The notes: generated from the letters alone by a model not told the origin. DNA of 64,000 nt from Caballeronia cordobensis (GCF_001544575.2 NZ_FCNY02000008.1:333236-397235), one strand, 5' to 3'. Positions 35,263-45,010 are shown, numbered from the stretch's first letter. Made by a program: numbers and translations.

Positions 35263-36054
35263 ATGCTGAGCGCCGAGCGAGAAGCGTTTGTACGCGATGG
35301 AGTCACCGTCTTACGCGGCGTATTCACGGACTGGATCGACCTGCTGCGCGATGGCGTCGACTTCAATGAAAAGCACCCCGGACCCGATTTTCGCGACTAC
35401 ACGAAGGGCACGTCGTCGGGGCGATTCTTCGGCGACTATTGCAACTGGCAGCGCATCGAGCCGTTTCGCCGGTTCGTCGAGGAAAGTCCGGCTGGCGCCA
35501 TTGCCCGGGAATTGATGGCGTCCCGGCGTGCGCGCATCTTTCACGAGCACGTTTTAGTGAAGGAAGCGGGCGCGGACAAGATCACGCCCTGGCATCACGA
35601 CGAACCGTACTATTGCGTGAGCGCGGAACAGTCCGTGAGCATGTGGGTGCCGCTCGATCCGGTGCCGCGTGAGACTACGCTCGAATTCGTCGGCGGCTCG
35701 CATCAATGGGGAAAGCTTTTTCGTCCGCGCAAGTTCACGGGCGTTGCGTACGACCGTTCGTCGGACGGACTCGAAGAGATGCCGGATATCGACGCGCATC
35801 GCGACGACTACAACATCCTTGGGTGGGACCTGAAGCCCGGCGATGCAGTCGCGTTCAACTATCTCACGGTGCATGGCGCGCCGGGCAATCGTTCCGGTTC
35901 GGTGTCGCGGCGCGTGGTGTCGTTCCGCTGGCTCGGCGACAACGCGGTGTATGTCGATCGAGGCGGCGAGACATCGCCTCCGTATCGACATCTCGCGGAG
36001 CGGCTCAACGCCGGCGATCCGCTGCCGGAGGAAGAGTTTCCGTTCGTCGTCTGA
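35263..36054 (+). CDS. Phytanoyl-CoA dioxygenase (PhyH) family oxygenase
   Basis: 263 aa from an ATG after AGGAGGAAGT; the open frame above it lacks a ribosome site. It has the PhyH double-stranded beta-helix layout: RARIFHEHVLVKEAGADKIT, the Fe-binding WHHDEPYY (HxD), TLEFVGGSHQWGK, and a GDAVAFNYLTVHGAPGN with the distal His, followed by VSRRVVSFRWLGDNA with the 2-oxoglutarate-binding Arg. It should be a non-haem Fe(II)/2-oxoglutarate hydroxylase. The substrate is unknown. It sits at the edge of the Rieske/ABC catabolic region and converges with the reductase gene. Confidence 0.88.
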   Translation: MLSAEREAFVRDGVTVLRGVFTDWIDLLRDGVDFNEKHPGPDFRDYTKGTSSGRFFGDYCNWQRIEPFRRFVEESPAGAIARELMASRRARIFHEHVLVKEAGADKITPWHHDEPYYCVSAEQSVSMWVPLDPVPRETTLEFVGGSHQWGKLFRPRKFTGVAYDRSSDGLEEMPDIDAHRDDYNILGWDLKPGDAVAFNYLTVHGAPGNRSGSVSRRVVSFRWLGDNAVYVDRGGETSPPYRHLAERLNAGDPLPEEEFPFVV

Positions 36055-36076
36055 CCGTGCTTCAGCGGCCGCCTCT

Positions 36077-37033
36077 TCAGCAATCGAGAACGAGGCGGCC
36101 GCGCTTGCAGCCCGACACGCAAATCATCATCGTTTTGCCTTCCGCGCGCTCCGACTCGCTCAGAACACTGTCGCGATGATCGATATCGCCTTCGATCACC
36201 GACGTCTCGCAGCTGCCGCAAATGCCCTGTTCGCAACTCGACGGCACGTCGACGCCCTCGGCGCGAAGCACATCGAGCAGTCGCGCGCCGGCTTCGACGC
36301 GCACGACTTTTCCGCTTCGTCCGAGTTGCACTTCATAACCTGCGCCTTGCGAGTCCTTCAAACCACTCGGGTCCGCAGAGAATCGTTCGATATGCGCGTG
36401 CGTGTAGCCGTTTTCGGCGCATGCGCTTTCGAATGCGCTCAGCATCGGCGTGGGGCCGCAGCAATAGAATCGCGTGGCGCGATCGCGTTCGTCGAGAAAG
36501 CCTCGAAGATCAGGCGGGCCGCCGGCCTGTGCATCGAAATGCAGCTTCAGTGAAAGCCCGAGCGCCTGAATCGGTTCCAGCCACGCCGCGTGCTCGCGCG
36601 AACGGCAGCAATAAAGCATCTCGACCGATTTACCGAGCGCAACGAGCCGTTGCGCCATGCTGTAGATCGCGGTTATGCCGATACCGCCCGCAATCAGAAC
36701 GAATCGCTCGCCGGATTCATCGAGCGGAAAGTTATTGCGCGGCTCGGAAATCAGGATCGAATCCCCGGTGCGCAACTTCTCGTGGACGAAAGCCGAACCG
36801 CCCTGACTGTCGCGCGCGCGAAGCACGCCGAGAATATATCGATCGCGATTGCCCGTCGCATTGACGAGCGAATAACTTCGCACGATGCCATTGGGCAGAT
36901 GCAGGCTGATATGCGATCCGGCATCGAATGCAGGCAAGGGAGCGGAATCAGACGCGCGCAATTCGATGCTGACGGTGTCCATCGCTTCGACATGAATCCT
37001 GTCGACGATGACGGTAAAGGTGGCGGGACGCAT
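36077..37033 (-). CDS. Oxygenase reductase (FMN + C-terminal [2Fe-2S], vanillate demethylase VanB type)
   Basis: 318 aa. The N-terminal ferredoxin-reductase beta barrel carries RSYSLVNATGNRDRYILGV. The NAD site ERFVLIAGGIGITAIYSMA lies near residue 110 and RFYCCGPTPMLSAFE near 190. The last ~85 residues form a plant-type ferredoxin domain with SSCEQGICGSCET and a final Cys in MMICVSGCKRG. This arrangement belongs to phthalate-dioxygenase-reductase and VanB enzymes that pass electrons from NADH to a Rieske oxygenase. It ends 9 bases before the start-side of its likely partner and is transcribed after it. Confidence 0.93.
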   Translation of the reverse strand: MRPATFTVIVDRIHVEAMDTVSIELRASDSAPLPAFDAGSHISLHLPNGIVRSYSLVNATGNRDRYILGVLRARDSQGGSAFVHEKLRTGDSILISEPRNNFPLDESGERFVLIAGGIGITAIYSMAQRLVALGKSVEMLYCCRSREHAAWLEPIQALGLSLKLHFDAQAGGPPDLRGFLDERDRATRFYCCGPTPMLSAFESACAENGYTHAHIERFSADPSGLKDSQGAGYEVQLGRSGKVVRVEAGARLLDVLRAEGVDVPSSCEQGICGSCETSVIEGDIDHRDSVLSESERAEGKTMMICVSGCKRGRLVLDC

Positions 37034-37041
37034 GTTCGAAA

Positions 37042-38193
37042 TCAGTCGCAGATACGATGAGCCATGAAGCTATAGAAGTCCCGAAGCGTGCCCTCCAGAT
37101 TCTCCGCTGAGAGGGGGCCGGGCGAATAGAAAGTCGAGCTGACGCCTTTCTGCAGCGTTTCCAGCTTCGTGCGGTCTTCGGCGTTGAAGGCGTTCGCGAA
37201 CGCGACGTATCGTTCGATGCTTTCCTTGTCCGGTGCTCGCTCGTGTCCGGCAAGGCCCCATTTGATCGCGACCTGATCGGTTGCGGCGGGCCTCAGACAA
37301 AGATAGATCGTCTGATGCGGCATGTAAGTCACGACGAGATTCGGAAAGACGCTGAAGAGAAAACTCGAGCGGCGCTCGCTTTGGGTCAGGTCTTCGTGAA
37401 ACGGCGTGCGTTGCGGCGAATCGGGCGTGTAGTGCGCGCGATAGGCCGAAAAGTGTCCATTGCCCGGCACGTATTCGCATAGCTCCGTGGGCGTGACAGG
37501 CCGCAAGGTGCGCGGATGCGTGGCGTTGAGGTGATAACCCTCCATGAAGTTTTCCGCCAGGCATTTCCAGTTCGTGTGCCACACCTCTTCCTGGAGGTGA
37601 TAAAGCTCGCGCTCCTCGTTGTGATAGTTGCGTATGTGCGCTTCGAGCGGGCGAAGCGCTTCGCCGAGCGGCGCCGCGTTGCCATCGATGTTCACGAAGA
37701 TGAAGTTCTGCCAGATCGTCGAGTGGATTTTCGGCAGCGCGCATCGCGATGTGTCGAGATCCTTGCACTCCTGCATCAAGGGCGCGCGTTTGAGCTTGCC
37801 ATCGAGTTCATAACTCCATGCGTGATACGCGCACACGTGCACGCGCGCATTGCCACGGCCGAGTGCGACGAGATTGCCGCGATGCCGGCATACGTTGGCC
37901 AGGACATGAACTTCGCCTTGGGCATCGCGCTGAATCAACAGCGGTTCTCCGGTCAATTCAGTCGTGAAGTAGTCGCCGTTGCGGGGAATCTCGCCCACAT
38001 GGCCGACGCAAACCCACGTGCGTCGAAAGACGCGCCGACGTTCGAGCTCGGCGAAGTGAGCCGAGCTATAAAACGCGCCGGGCATGCCGTGCGTCGCGCG
38101 CTTCTCCGAGCGCGCCAGGGTCGATAGCGTGTCGAGCAGCGCGCGGTCGTCCGGCGAGATTGCATCGGCAAATAGAGACGCTGGCACATTCAT
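37042..38193 (-). CDS. Rieske non-haem iron oxygenase, large subunit (first)
   Basis: 383 aa. The Rieske centre is visible as CRHRGNLV and CAYHAWSYELDGKL (C-x-H and C-x2-H), near residues 90-115. The catalytic domain has the bridging Asp and Fe ligands in the ENFMEGYHLNATHP stretch (N..E..H....H). The start IRYFADAI-type and ATHGMPGAFYSSAHFAELER resemble choline-, carnitine- and betaine-type oxygenases, which are single-subunit. This suggests a quaternary-amine or N-methylated substrate. It is transcribed with the reductase and divergently from LysR (38415). Confidence 0.9.
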   Translation of the reverse strand: MNVPASLFADAISPDDRALLDTLSTLARSEKRATHGMPGAFYSSAHFAELERRRVFRRTWVCVGHVGEIPRNGDYFTTELTGEPLLIQRDAQGEVHVLANVCRHRGNLVALGRGNARVHVCAYHAWSYELDGKLKRAPLMQECKDLDTSRCALPKIHSTIWQNFIFVNIDGNAAPLGEALRPLEAHIRNYHNEERELYHLQEEVWHTNWKCLAENFMEGYHLNATHPRTLRPVTPTELCEYVPGNGHFSAYRAHYTPDSPQRTPFHEDLTQSERRSSFLFSVFPNLVVTYMPHQTIYLCLRPAATDQVAIKWGLAGHERAPDKESIERYVAFANAFNAEDRTKLETLQKGVSSTFYSPGPLSAENLEGTLRDFYSFMAHRICD

Positions 38194-38279
38194 CGTGATG
38201 ACTCACTCAAAAGCGGTTCTGATCGGAAAACCCGTGGTCCGAGGCCGATGTTCACAAAATAGCCTCGTCAAAGCATCGA

Positions 38280-38326
38280 GGAAAACATTGTTTTCCAATG
38301 CGCTCGCCAGCTTTCTCCTATGCAGG
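38280..38326. promoter_or_regulatory. Palindromic LysR-type operator between oxygenase and LysR genes
   Basis: GGAAAACATTGTTTTCC (38280-38296) is a perfect eight-base inverted repeat with a one-base centre. CCTATGCAGG follows at 38317-38326. Both elements recur in shortened form at 45.0 and 46.1 kb, so it is likely the binding site of one or both LysR proteins. Confidence 0.55.
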
Positions 38327-38414
38327 GAATCTTCGAAAATGGCGAAGAGGCATGCTTTCGATAACGCGCTCCGTATCCGATAAGATGGTGCGAACAAAAG
38401 TCGGCGATAAACCT

Positions 38415-39329
38415 ATGTCATCCTCCTTCACGCTGCGCCAACTGAAGTATTTCGTCGCAACGGTGGACAACGGAAGCGTCGCCGAGGCGTCGCGGAAGCT
38501 GTTTATCGCGCAGCCATCGCTATCCGTCGCGATCAAGGGGCTGGAGGAAAGCTTCGGCACGCAACTCATCATTCGTCATCACGCGCAAGGCATTTCGCTG
38601 ACGCCGGCCGGCGCGCGGTTTTACGAGCGCGCCAAGGCGCTGCTCAAGTCCGTCCATGAGTTCGAGCAGAATGCGCTCGCGGAAGGCGACATATCATCGG
38701 GGCGCGTCGATATCGGATGCTTCGAGACCTTCGCGCCGCTCTATCTGCCGAGCCTGATTCGCGGCTTCAACGCTGTGTATCCTGGCATCGAAATCCGAGT
38801 GCGCGACGGCGATCAGGAAGAGCTTTTGCAAGGGCTAGATAAAGGCCGATTCGATCTCGTCCTCGTCTACGAACTCGGGCTCGACGATACGTTCTCCACG
38901 CACTTGCTGACGCCGGGGCAAGCGCCTTATGTCTTGCTGCCGGCGGCGCATCGGCTTGCCGCAGCGGATAAGGCAAGTCTCTTCGATCTATTCGACGAGC
39001 CGCTCATCCTGCTCGATGTCTCGCCGAGCAAGGACTATTTTCTCGGCCTGTTCGAACCGTACGGATTGACCCCGAAAGTGGGCTTCAGCTCGCCATCGCT
39101 CGAACTGGTTCGCGGCATGGTGGGCGAGGGATTCGGCTACTCGCTTCTGGTCACGCGTCCGCACGCGCCGACCACGTATGCCGGACACGAAGTCGTCGCG
39201 GTCGAGATCGCGGAGCCGGTTGGCTGTTCGGGCCTCGTGGCTGCGTGGCTCAAGCGCAATCAGTTGACCGTGCCCGCGCGTCTGTTCATGGAATACGCGG
39301 AGACACGGTTCAATTCGATGTCCGCCTGA
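38415..39329 (+). CDS. LysR-family regulator (first)
   Basis: 304 aa from the ATG at 38415 (the frame is open 39 codons further up, but that stretch overlaps the operator). The HTH FTLRQLKYFVATVDNGSVAE and LFIAQPSLSVAIKGLEESFG is standard. The linker FIIRHH... and the LysR effector domain follow (GRVDIGCFETFAPLYLPSLI). It closely resembles the second LysR at 45086-46012 (shared LxIRHHA.G.SLT). It is divergent from the first Rieske gene and convergent with the ABC permease genes, so it probably controls one or both. Confidence 0.9.
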   Translation: MSSSFTLRQLKYFVATVDNGSVAEASRKLFIAQPSLSVAIKGLEESFGTQLIIRHHAQGISLTPAGARFYERAKALLKSVHEFEQNALAEGDISSGRVDIGCFETFAPLYLPSLIRGFNAVYPGIEIRVRDGDQEELLQGLDKGRFDLVLVYELGLDDTFSTHLLTPGQAPYVLLPAAHRLAAADKASLFDLFDEPLILLDVSPSKDYFLGLFEPYGLTPKVGFSSPSLELVRGMVGEGFGYSLLVTRPHAPTTYAGHEVVAVEIAEPVGCSGLVAAWLKRNQLTVPARLFMEYAETRFNSMSA

Positions 39330-39341
39330 CCGAATACCCAG

Positions 39342-40169
39342 TCAGACCAGCGCCTGACTCGCGGCCGCCGCACGGGCGCGCAGCCAGTTGATGCTCGCGA
39401 ACAGCAGCACGGCGAACACGATCAACATGGTCGCAACCGCCAGAATCGACGGATCGATGGAATCCCTGATGCCGCTCCACATCTGTCGCGGCACCGTCTT
39501 CTGATCCGGGCCGCCGATGAACAGGATCACGATGACTTCATCGAACGACGTCGCGAAAGCGAACACGCTTCCCGTTGCGACCGCGGGCGTGATGAGCGGA
39601 AGCGTCACGCGCCTGAACGCGACCCACGGCGGCGCGCCCAGTCCGGATGCCGCGCGCAGGAGACTCTGATCGAAGGACAGCAACGAAGCCGTCACCGTGA
39701 TGACGACGAACGGCGTGCCGAGCGCGGCATGCGCAAGAATGACGCCGGGATAGGAGTTGACGAGCCCGAGCGGCGCGAACACGAGATAAAAGCCCGCGGC
39801 CACGACGACGATCGGCACGATCATCGGGGAAATGATGATCGGCATGACGATCGAGCGCAGCGGAAACTGCGTTCGCGACAAGCCGAGCGCCGCGAGCGTC
39901 CCAAGACACGTTGCGATCAAGGTGGACGCCGCGCCGATGGCCACGCTGTTCAGCAGCGCGCGTTGCCAGTCCGGACTCGTCAGCGCCTGTTCATACCAGC
40001 GCAGCGAAAACCCTTGCAGCGGATACGAAAAGTAAGACCCCGAGTTGAACGAAAGCGGAATGATCGCGAGAATCGGCGCCACCAGAAAGAACAGCACGAG
40101 CGCGGAATGCACGCGTACCCAGCGGGAAGCGACGCGCTCCGTCAGCACCGTATTGCGTTTGTCTAGCAT
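39342..40169 (-). CDS. ABC transporter permease, PotC-like
   Basis: 275 aa from an ATG with AAAGGGACG (the frame opens above it but without a site). It has six predicted membrane helices, from VHSALVLFFLVAPILAII to AVATMLIVFAVLLFASI. The binding-protein-dependent EAA loop reads RAASGLGAPPWVAFRRVTLP. It pairs with the PotB-like permease (26 bases upstream in the transcript). The stop meets the first LysR gene (39329) with 12 bases between. Polyamine-type spermidine/putrescine importers also carry other amines. Confidence 0.9.
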   Translation of the reverse strand: MLDKRNTVLTERVASRWVRVHSALVLFFLVAPILAIIPLSFNSGSYFSYPLQGFSLRWYEQALTSPDWQRALLNSVAIGAASTLIATCLGTLAALGLSRTQFPLRSIVMPIIISPMIVPIVVVAAGFYLVFAPLGLVNSYPGVILAHAALGTPFVVITVTASLLSFDQSLLRAASGLGAPPWVAFRRVTLPLITPAVATGSVFAFATSFDEVIVILFIGGPDQKTVPRQMWSGIRDSIDPSILAVATMLIVFAVLLFASINWLRARAAAASQALV

Positions 40170-40194
40170 GATCGTCCCTTTGGTCTCGCGTGCT

Positions 40195-41466
40195 TCAACC
40201 GAAGCGCAGCCGGTCGATGCCGACAATGCGATTGAAGATGAAATAGAAGATCGCCGTGAAGATCACGAGATAAGCCGAGAGCGCGCCCGCGAGTCCCCAG
40301 TTGAGCTGCGTATTCGTCTGGATCGCGATGAGCTGGCTGATCATCTCGTCGCCCGCGCCGCCGAGCAGGGCAGGCGTGATGTAGTAGCCGAGCGCGAGCA
40401 CGAACACGAGGAAGCATCCCGCGCCCACGCCCGGCAAGGTCTGCGGAATATAGACGCGCACGAAGGCCGTGAACGGATGCGCGCCCAGCGACTTCGCCGC
40501 GCGCAGATACACGGGCGGCACGCCCTTCATCACGGAGAAGATGGCGAGGATCATGTAAGGCAGCAGCACGTGCGTCATGCCGATCAACACGCCCATGCGA
40601 TTGAAGACGAGCGGCACGGGATGCGTCACGACGCCGAGACTCATCAACAGGCTGTTGACGACGCCGCCCGGTTGCAGAAGCACGTACCACGCCGTCGTGC
40701 GCACGAGCAGCGAAGTCCAGAACGGCACGATGACGAAGAGCATCAGCCGGTTGCTGCTTTTCTCGGGCAGGTTCGCGAGCAGCCACGCGACGGGATAACC
40801 GAGCAGCAGACACAGCAGCGTGACGGTGAAGCTGATCGATATCGTGCGCACGAATGCTTCGCGATACACCGTCGCGTTCGCGGGAAGCGAGGCGATCGAG
40901 CCTTGCGGCGTCACTTTCGCGTCCACGGCGTTCAGCAGATAGTCGGGCGTCGGCGATGCCGCGGCGCGCTTCAACAGACGCCACGTCTCCGGCGAGTTCC
41001 AGCGATCGTCCATTTCGATCAGGGCCGGTTTCCACGCGGCGGGTGCATCGTTGCGCACGCCGCGCGCCGTCTTCATCAGCAGGCTGCGGAATTCGGATTG
41101 CGCGAAGTTCATGCGCCTCGCGACGGTGCCGAGCTGGCCGCTTTGCTGCGCCTCCCTGAGTCCGGCGGCGAGCAGCGCGAATGTGTGCTCGTCCGGCACG
41201 CCGCGGCCGTCCCATGCGTCGAGCGCACGGGAAAGCGCTGGCATGCTGTCCGGCAATTCGCGATTCTCCACGCTGCGCGCGAGCAGCAGCGCGATGGGCG
41301 CGATAAACGTCGATAACAGAAACACGATCAACGGAAGCGCCAGCAACAGCGCTCGAATCGATGCGCGGCGTTGCGCCTTTTGATAAGACGCGCGGCCGCC
41401 GGCTCTCGTCGGAGAGCCCGTGGCCGAGGCATGGGCCGTTACGGGCGTATGAGTAGTCACGGTCAC
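40195..41466 (-). CDS. ABC transporter permease, PotB-like
   Basis: 423 aa, longer than usual PotB (~285 aa) because residues ~45-200 contain a large non-membrane insertion between the first two helices. The family helices ISFTVTLLCLLLGYPVAWLL and PFWTSLLVRTTAWYVLLQ follow, with the EAA loop RAAKSLGAHPFTAFVRVYIP. The insertion (SLVENRELPDSMP to NAVDAKVTPQGSI) is soluble-looking and may be a periplasmic domain contacting the binding protein. It is part of the potABCD-type cluster after the binding-protein gene. Confidence 0.88.
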   Translation of the reverse strand: MTVTTHTPVTAHASATGSPTRAGGRASYQKAQRRASIRALLLALPLIVFLLSTFIAPIALLLARSVENRELPDSMPALSRALDAWDGRGVPDEHTFALLAAGLREAQQSGQLGTVARRMNFAQSEFRSLLMKTARGVRNDAPAAWKPALIEMDDRWNSPETWRLLKRAAASPTPDYLLNAVDAKVTPQGSIASLPANATVYREAFVRTISISFTVTLLCLLLGYPVAWLLANLPEKSSNRLMLFVIVPFWTSLLVRTTAWYVLLQPGGVVNSLLMSLGVVTHPVPLVFNRMGVLIGMTHVLLPYMILAIFSVMKGVPPVYLRAAKSLGAHPFTAFVRVYIPQTLPGVGAGCFLVFVLALGYYITPALLGGAGDEMISQLIAIQTNTQLNWGLAGALSAYLVIFTAIFYFIFNRIVGIDRLRFG

Positions 41467-41505
41467 AGCGGGCTCTCTCTCGATGGTGGCGTTACGGCGA
41501 GGCTG

Positions 41506-42552
41506 TTATTGCGTCAACCAGACCTGGAAGCGCTTGTTGATCTCGTCGGCGTTATCGGCCCAGAACGTCGGGTTGATCTGGATCGCGCGCTTGAAGTTAT
41601 CCGGCGCGGTCGGCAGGTCGGCGAGCCGCTGCTTGTCGACGAGCGGGATCGCGTCCTTGCGCGGCGGCGCATAGGCGATGTACTTCGACAGATCGGCATA
41701 CGCCTTCGGCTGCGATGCGGAAACGATGAACTTCGCCGCCGTATCCGCGTGCTTCGCGCCCGTCGGAATGCCCCACCATTCGTAGTCGTACACCTGCGCA
41801 TCCCAGACGATCTTGAAGGGCTTCTTGTCCTTCTTCGAGGCATCGTCGATGCGGCCGTTGTACGCCTGCGTCATCACGACCGCGCCGTCGGCAAGCAACT
41901 GCGGCGCCTGCGCGCCCGACTCCCACCACACGATGTTCTTCTTGATCGTGTCGAGCTTCTTGAATGCGCGGTCCACGCCGGCGGGCGTGCCGAGAACCTT
42001 GTAGACGTCTTTCGGATCGACGCCGTCGGCGATCAGCGCCCATTCCATCGATCCCTTCGGCGACTTGCGCAGCCCGCGCTTGCCGGGGAATTTCTGCAAG
42101 TCGAAGAAATCGTTGATGGTGCTCGGCGCGGTCTTCAGCTTGCTCGCGTCATAGGCGTAGACCGTGGACCACACCATGCTCGCGACCGCGCAATCGCTGA
42201 TGGAGCCGGGAATGAAATCGCTGGTATTGCCGAGCGTCTTCTTGTCGAACTTCTTGAGCAGCCCTTCGTCGCATGCGGTGATCGCGTCGTTGCTTTCGAG
42301 ATCGATGAGATCCCATGTCGTGTTCTTCGCCTGTTCCATCGCGGAGAGTTTCGCGAGGCCGCCGTCGTAGGATTCGAGCGAGAAGTTCACGCCGGTCGCC
42401 TGCGTGAACGGATCGAAATACGCTTTCTTTGCCGCCGCTTCATATGCGCCGCCGAACGTGACGACATTGAGTGTTTCAGCAGCCTGCGCCGAGACGGCGG
42501 CGAAGGCGGCTAAGGCGAGGGCGGCGCATTGTGCTTTGATGTGAGTGCGCAT
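41506..42552 (-). CDS. Polyamine-type periplasmic binding protein, PotD-like
   Basis: 348 aa from an ATG after CAGGAGC; the upstream open frame overlaps the ATPase gene. A signal peptide MRTHIKAQCAALALAAFAAV precedes a cleavage site at AQA-AE. The mature part has the PotD/PotF start LNVVTFGGAYEAAAKKAYFD and DLIDLESNDAITACDEGLL. Acidic residues that bind ammonium groups in PotD fall in similar segments. It could bind a polyamine, betaine or other amine. It is the second gene of the transporter, just after the ATPase (one base between stop and start). Confidence 0.9.
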   Translation of the reverse strand: MRTHIKAQCAALALAAFAAVSAQAAETLNVVTFGGAYEAAAKKAYFDPFTQATGVNFSLESYDGGLAKLSAMEQAKNTTWDLIDLESNDAITACDEGLLKKFDKKTLGNTSDFIPGSISDCAVASMVWSTVYAYDASKLKTAPSTINDFFDLQKFPGKRGLRKSPKGSMEWALIADGVDPKDVYKVLGTPAGVDRAFKKLDTIKKNIVWWESGAQAPQLLADGAVVMTQAYNGRIDDASKKDKKPFKIVWDAQVYDYEWWGIPTGAKHADTAAKFIVSASQPKAYADLSKYIAYAPPRKDAIPLVDKQRLADLPTAPDNFKRAIQINPTFWADNADEINKRFQVWLTQ

Positions 42553-42553
42553 A

Positions 42554-43735
42554 TCAGTTGGCTCCTGCGGGTGCGGTCGAGATGATGGAAGGTGAGGGCG
42601 ATGCGGGGGGCGGAACCGTGGGCGCGCTGCGAGGCACGCTCGCAGCGAGAATCTTGCAGTCGTCGTGACGCCAGGCCACCTCGATGGTGTCGCCGGCGGA
42701 AGGCAACGCGTGGCGTTGCGTGTTGGGCACCTTCGCGACGAGCGCATCGCGCGATCCGAGCGTCAAATGCACGCGATGATGATCGCCGCAATACACGAGC
42801 TCCTGCACGCGCGCGCGCACGACATTGCTGTGCGCATCCGCTTGCGTGCCCTCGGCGCTGTGGATATGCGCGCGTTCCGGGCGTAGCGCGAGCATCGCTT
42901 CGGCGCCTTCGCTCAGACCCTGTTCGCAGCGTCCGCGAATGATGCTGCCATCGGAGAGCGCGAGCGTCGCCCAGCCGTCGTTCACGGTGACGACGCGTCC
43001 GCGCAGGCCGTTGTTCTCGCCCACGAAGTTCGCGACGAACGCGTTGCTGGCGTTCTCATATAGCTCCGTGGGCGATGCAGCCTGCTGAATCTTGCCATCG
43101 GAGAAGACCGCGACGCGATCCGACATGGTCAGCGCTTCGGCCTGATCGTGCGTCACATAGACGATGGTGAGCGACAGTTCGCGATGCAGCCGCATGATCT
43201 CGTACTGCATGGTTTCGCGCAGGCGCTTGTCGAGCGCGCCGAGCGGCTCGTCCATGAGTACGACGCTCGGCTCGAACACGAGTGCGCGCGCGAGCGCGAC
43301 GCGCTGCTGCTGTCCGCCCGAAAGCTGCGCCGGACGCCGGTTCGCCAGATGCGGCAACTCGATCATCTCCAACGCACGCTTTACGCGCGCTTTCTGTTCG
43401 GCGCGGCCCACGCGTCGCACGGACAACGGAAACGCGACGTTCTCCGCAATCGTCAGATGCGGAAACAGCGCGTAGTTCTGAAAGACCATGCCGATGTCGC
43501 GCTGATGCGGCGGCTTGTCGTCGAGGCGTCGTCCATCGAGACGAATCTCGCCTTGCGTGGGCGACTCGAATCCGGCGAGCATCATGAGCGTCGTCGTCTT
43601 GCCCGAACCCGACGGACCGAGCAGCGACAGGAATTCGCCCTTTCGCACATCAAGGTTCAAGTCATCGACGACGTAATTCGCGCCGTCGTACGACTTGCTC
43701 ACGCCTGAGAACGAAATGAAGGATGGGTTTGACAT
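42554..43735 (-). CDS. ABC transporter ATPase, PotA-like
   Basis: 393 aa. The ATPase domain carries Walker A LGPSGSGKTTTLMMLAG, the signature LSGGQQQRVALARALV, Walker B VVLMDEPLGALDKRLRE and a switch His (TIVYVTHDQAEA). The C-terminal TOBE-type domain (LRGRVVTVNDGW) ends the protein. An Ala/Pro/Ser-rich tail (SVPRSAPTVPPPASPSPSI) follows it. It is the first transporter gene, 30 bases after the Rieske gene. Confidence 0.93.
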   Translation of the reverse strand: MSNPSFISFSGVSKSYDGANYVVDDLNLDVRKGEFLSLLGPSGSGKTTTLMMLAGFESPTQGEIRLDGRRLDDKPPHQRDIGMVFQNYALFPHLTIAENVAFPLSVRRVGRAEQKARVKRALEMIELPHLANRRPAQLSGGQQQRVALARALVFEPSVVLMDEPLGALDKRLRETMQYEIMRLHRELSLTIVYVTHDQAEALTMSDRVAVFSDGKIQQAASPTELYENASNAFVANFVGENNGLRGRVVTVNDGWATLALSDGSIIRGRCEQGLSEGAEAMLALRPERAHIHSAEGTQADAHSNVVRARVQELVYCGDHHRVHLTLGSRDALVAKVPNTQRHALPSAGDTIEVAWRHDDCKILAASVPRSAPTVPPPASPSPSIISTAPAGAN

Positions 43736-43765
43736 CGTGATAGCGTCCTGACGGAAGTGCTTCGA

Positions 43766-44914
43766 TTAGCGCGCGGCGAGCTTCGACGCGAGATATCGGG
43801 CGAAGTCATAATTCGGGCGTTCGAGATGGCTCAGGTGACCGGGCTTCGCGAGCGGCGCATTCACGCCGCGAAACACCGCTTCCACGCCGCGTTTGTCTTC
43901 CGCGTTCACTTCGTCGAGCAGGGTCTTGAGCGTCGCCATGTGCGCGTTGGCTTCCGGGTCGGCGATAAATTCAGGCGCGAGCCCGCCGCCGAAGCGGATA
44001 TGCACGCGGCCCACGCCACGCGGCTGCAAGACGAGATACCAGAAGTAACCCGGCGTGAGCGTGATGAGATGTGTCGGATAGATCGCGAGCAAGGCCGTGG
44101 TCTTGCGCCAGTGGCCGGTCAGCCGGTTGTTATCCGGATGCGCATTGCCAATGGGAAGTGATGCTTCCTTGGTGATCCAGTGATAGTTGAATGCGGGATA
44201 ACCCGGCGGGCATTCCATTTCTTCGAGGCGCGAATGGGGCCCGACCGTTGCGCGATGCAGCATCGGCAGGTGATAACTTTCCATGAAGTTCTCGGCGAGG
44301 ATCTTCCAGTTGGTGTCCCAGACGTGTTCTTCATGGAAGGTTTCGATGTAATCGGTCATGCCGTATGCATCGATCAATTCGCTCAATTGCGCAAGTTGCT
44401 GATGCACCGGTTGCGCCTTCTGATCGAGTGTCACGTATATCCAGCCTTGCCATTCTTCGCAGCGAACGGCCGGCAGCTTATAGCTTTCCTTGCAGAATCC
44501 GGATTGCTGTTCCATGAGCGGCGCACCCTTCAGCCCGCCGTCAAGTCCGTAATTCCACGCGTGATACGGACAGATGATCCGACGTATGTTGCCGCGCCCT
44601 TCGAGCAGCACCGACATACGATGCAGGCATACATTCGACATCGCGCGCAGGCCCATTTGCTCGTCGCGCAGCACCACGATCGGCTGATTCGCGATGCTCG
44701 CGGTCAGATAGTCGCCGGGTTTGCCGAGCGAGCTCGCGCGGCCCACGCACTGCCATTCTTTCGAGAAGATCTCCCGCTCTTCCAGAGACAGGAATTCGGC
44801 TGATGTGTACACGCCAGGAGGCATCGCGCGCGCATCGCCGAATGATCGCTCGCAGTTGGTCGCGAGTTCGTCGAGCAAAGCGTGTATTGCGGCTTGCCTG
44901 GTGGGGTTTTCCAT
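43766..44914 (-). CDS. Rieske non-haem iron oxygenase, large subunit (second)
   Basis: 382 aa from an ATG after CAGGAGC. The Rieske site reads CLHRMSVLLEGRGNIR and CPYHAWNYGLDGGLKG. The catalytic ligands lie in ILAENFMESYHLPMLH. It belongs to the same subfamily as the gene at 37042 but differs throughout, so it probably takes a different substrate or step. It has no reductase of its own, so the VanB-like reductase at 36077 may serve both. It heads the operon that continues into the ABC transporter genes. Confidence 0.9.
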   Translation of the reverse strand: MENPTRQAAIHALLDELATNCERSFGDARAMPPGVYTSAEFLSLEEREIFSKEWQCVGRASSLGKPGDYLTASIANQPIVVLRDEQMGLRAMSNVCLHRMSVLLEGRGNIRRIICPYHAWNYGLDGGLKGAPLMEQQSGFCKESYKLPAVRCEEWQGWIYVTLDQKAQPVHQQLAQLSELIDAYGMTDYIETFHEEHVWDTNWKILAENFMESYHLPMLHRATVGPHSRLEEMECPPGYPAFNYHWITKEASLPIGNAHPDNNRLTGHWRKTTALLAIYPTHLITLTPGYFWYLVLQPRGVGRVHIRFGGGLAPEFIADPEANAHMATLKTLLDEVNAEDKRGVEAVFRGVNAPLAKPGHLSHLERPNYDFARYLASKLAAR

Positions 44915-45010
44915 GAGACGGCTCCTGAAGCAGGGTGCGGTTACGCTGGCGGGAGATCGGCGCATTCGTCGCATCGACTGGAGTTAATCTACCAAGCCAA
45001 ATTACAAGTC